Part shown: positions 37,240 through 37,483 of the stretch, one piece after another
Layout: the number at the start of each line of letters is the position of its first letter
Numbering within the stretch: the stretch's first letter is position 1
Source of the DNA: UBA1372 sp964496075
GTDB lineage: Bacteria > Patescibacteriota > Microgenomatia > UBA12405
Assembly (NCBI GenBank): GCA_964496075.1
Contig: CAZBXB010000003.1
Location: 1 to 37,483, forward strand
Length of the DNA stretch: 37,483 bases
Direction of reading: 5' to 3'
The notes under the pieces: model-generated
Databases searched by the model: none
What the model was told of the DNA's origin: nothing
What the model saw: the letters and a program-made list of their open reading frames with translations, nothing else
Made by a program: the position numbers and the translations under genes

Positions 37240-37483
37240 AAGCTGTCTTAATAAAACGATATCTGTTTTCACAGTTATAGCTTTATTTTTTTTTAGCCGA
37301 TTAATTCACCTTACTTCCTTGCCTGTCTTTGCAGACGAAGCTATCTATATTCGCTGGTCACAAATCATTAAAAACGTAGAAACCTTAAGATTTATTTCAT
37401 TAACCGATGGTAAACAACCTTTGTTTATGTGGTTAGTGGTTCCATTTCTATCATATATTTCGGATCCGCTAATTGCTGGTAGG
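37223..37483 (+). CDS. GT-C glycosyltransferase, 5' part (truncated by window end)
   Basis: ATG 37223 opens a frame still open at the window edge (87 codons). It starts MQQKNESCLNKTISVFTVIA with a first span, then the loop FADEAIYIRWSQ, an acidic DE motif typical of GT39/PMT_2 proteins, then LTDGKQPLFMWLVVPFLSYI. It forms a second GT2/GT-C pair with the upstream gene. Confidence 0.75.
   Translation, partial: MQQKNESCLNKTISVFTVIALFFFSRLIHLTSLPVFADEAIYIRWSQIIKNVETLRFISLTDGKQPLFMWLVVPFLSYISDPLIAGR

Noticed and set aside
1..37483. CRISPR array, cas genes, transposase or integrase
   Set aside because: No regularly spaced repeats with unique spacers; the only tandem array (2090-2220) is a contiguous 57-bp repeat. 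No protein here has transposase or integrase motifs.

Overview
The window is AT-rich bacterial DNA whose gene content fits a small-genome Patescibacteria/CPR bacterium, most likely of the Microgenomates group. This is inferred from the gene set and style: compact same-strand operons with 1-17 base overlaps, many short orphan proteins, a lysyl-tRNA synthetase carrying an extra C-terminal tRNA-binding domain, a permuted M23 protein next to ftsEX, LCP and sortase surface genes, and very short or absent 5' leaders. No 16S gene is present, so the assignment is not proven. One scaffold gap (100 N) interrupts a cyclophilin gene and looks artificial.

Layout. 0-9.4 kb: the end of a NUDIX-like gene, a gene-poor stretch, a small membrane protein, an RRM RNA-binding protein paired with a DUF4352-like lipoprotein, a 57-bp tandem repeat in a divergent promoter region, a metallo-beta-lactamase-fold hydrolase, a cupin, two small orphan genes, a radical-SAM/HhH protein, prs, typA, a DUF1003-like membrane protein and an Fe-S aldo/keto reductase. 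9.4-13.0 kb: an accessory block between two copies of a 34-bp repeat, one abutting tRNA-Glu(CTC). It holds an HTH-Fic protein with a substituted catalytic motif, a DUF3800 protein, GC-rich terminator-like repeats and an unexplained promoter / small ORF / hairpin / orphan-protein module. 13.1-16.0 kb: two membrane glycosyltransferases and a Cys-rich small protein.

16.0-19.6 kb (minus): a sortase followed by the comM-yraN-dprA DNA-processing operon. 19.6-22.7 kb: a structured leader, greA, lysS and an HD-domain hydrolase. 23.0-34.2 kb: a long plus-strand run of secA, a DHH phosphoesterase, a C39-like protease, a cyclophilin lipoprotein, a CPHC thioredoxin-like protein, a small membrane protein, prfB, an LCP protein, another membrane-anchored protein, ftsE, ftsX and a permuted M23/coiled-coil protein. 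The theme is protein export, extracytoplasmic folding and cell-wall remodelling at division. 34.2-37.5 kb: alternating GT2 and GT-C glycosyltransferases, likely for lipid-linked sugar synthesis and use in surface glycans; the last gene runs off the window.

Two sequence-wide signals stand out. About fifteen transcription-unit starts have a TATAAT-like -10 box only 5-13 bases before the start codon and no Shine-Dalgarno sequence, which predicts leaderless mRNAs. By contrast, two small ORFs inside the accessory block carry strong Shine-Dalgarno sequences and one has a near-consensus sigma70 promoter, so that block may be foreign.
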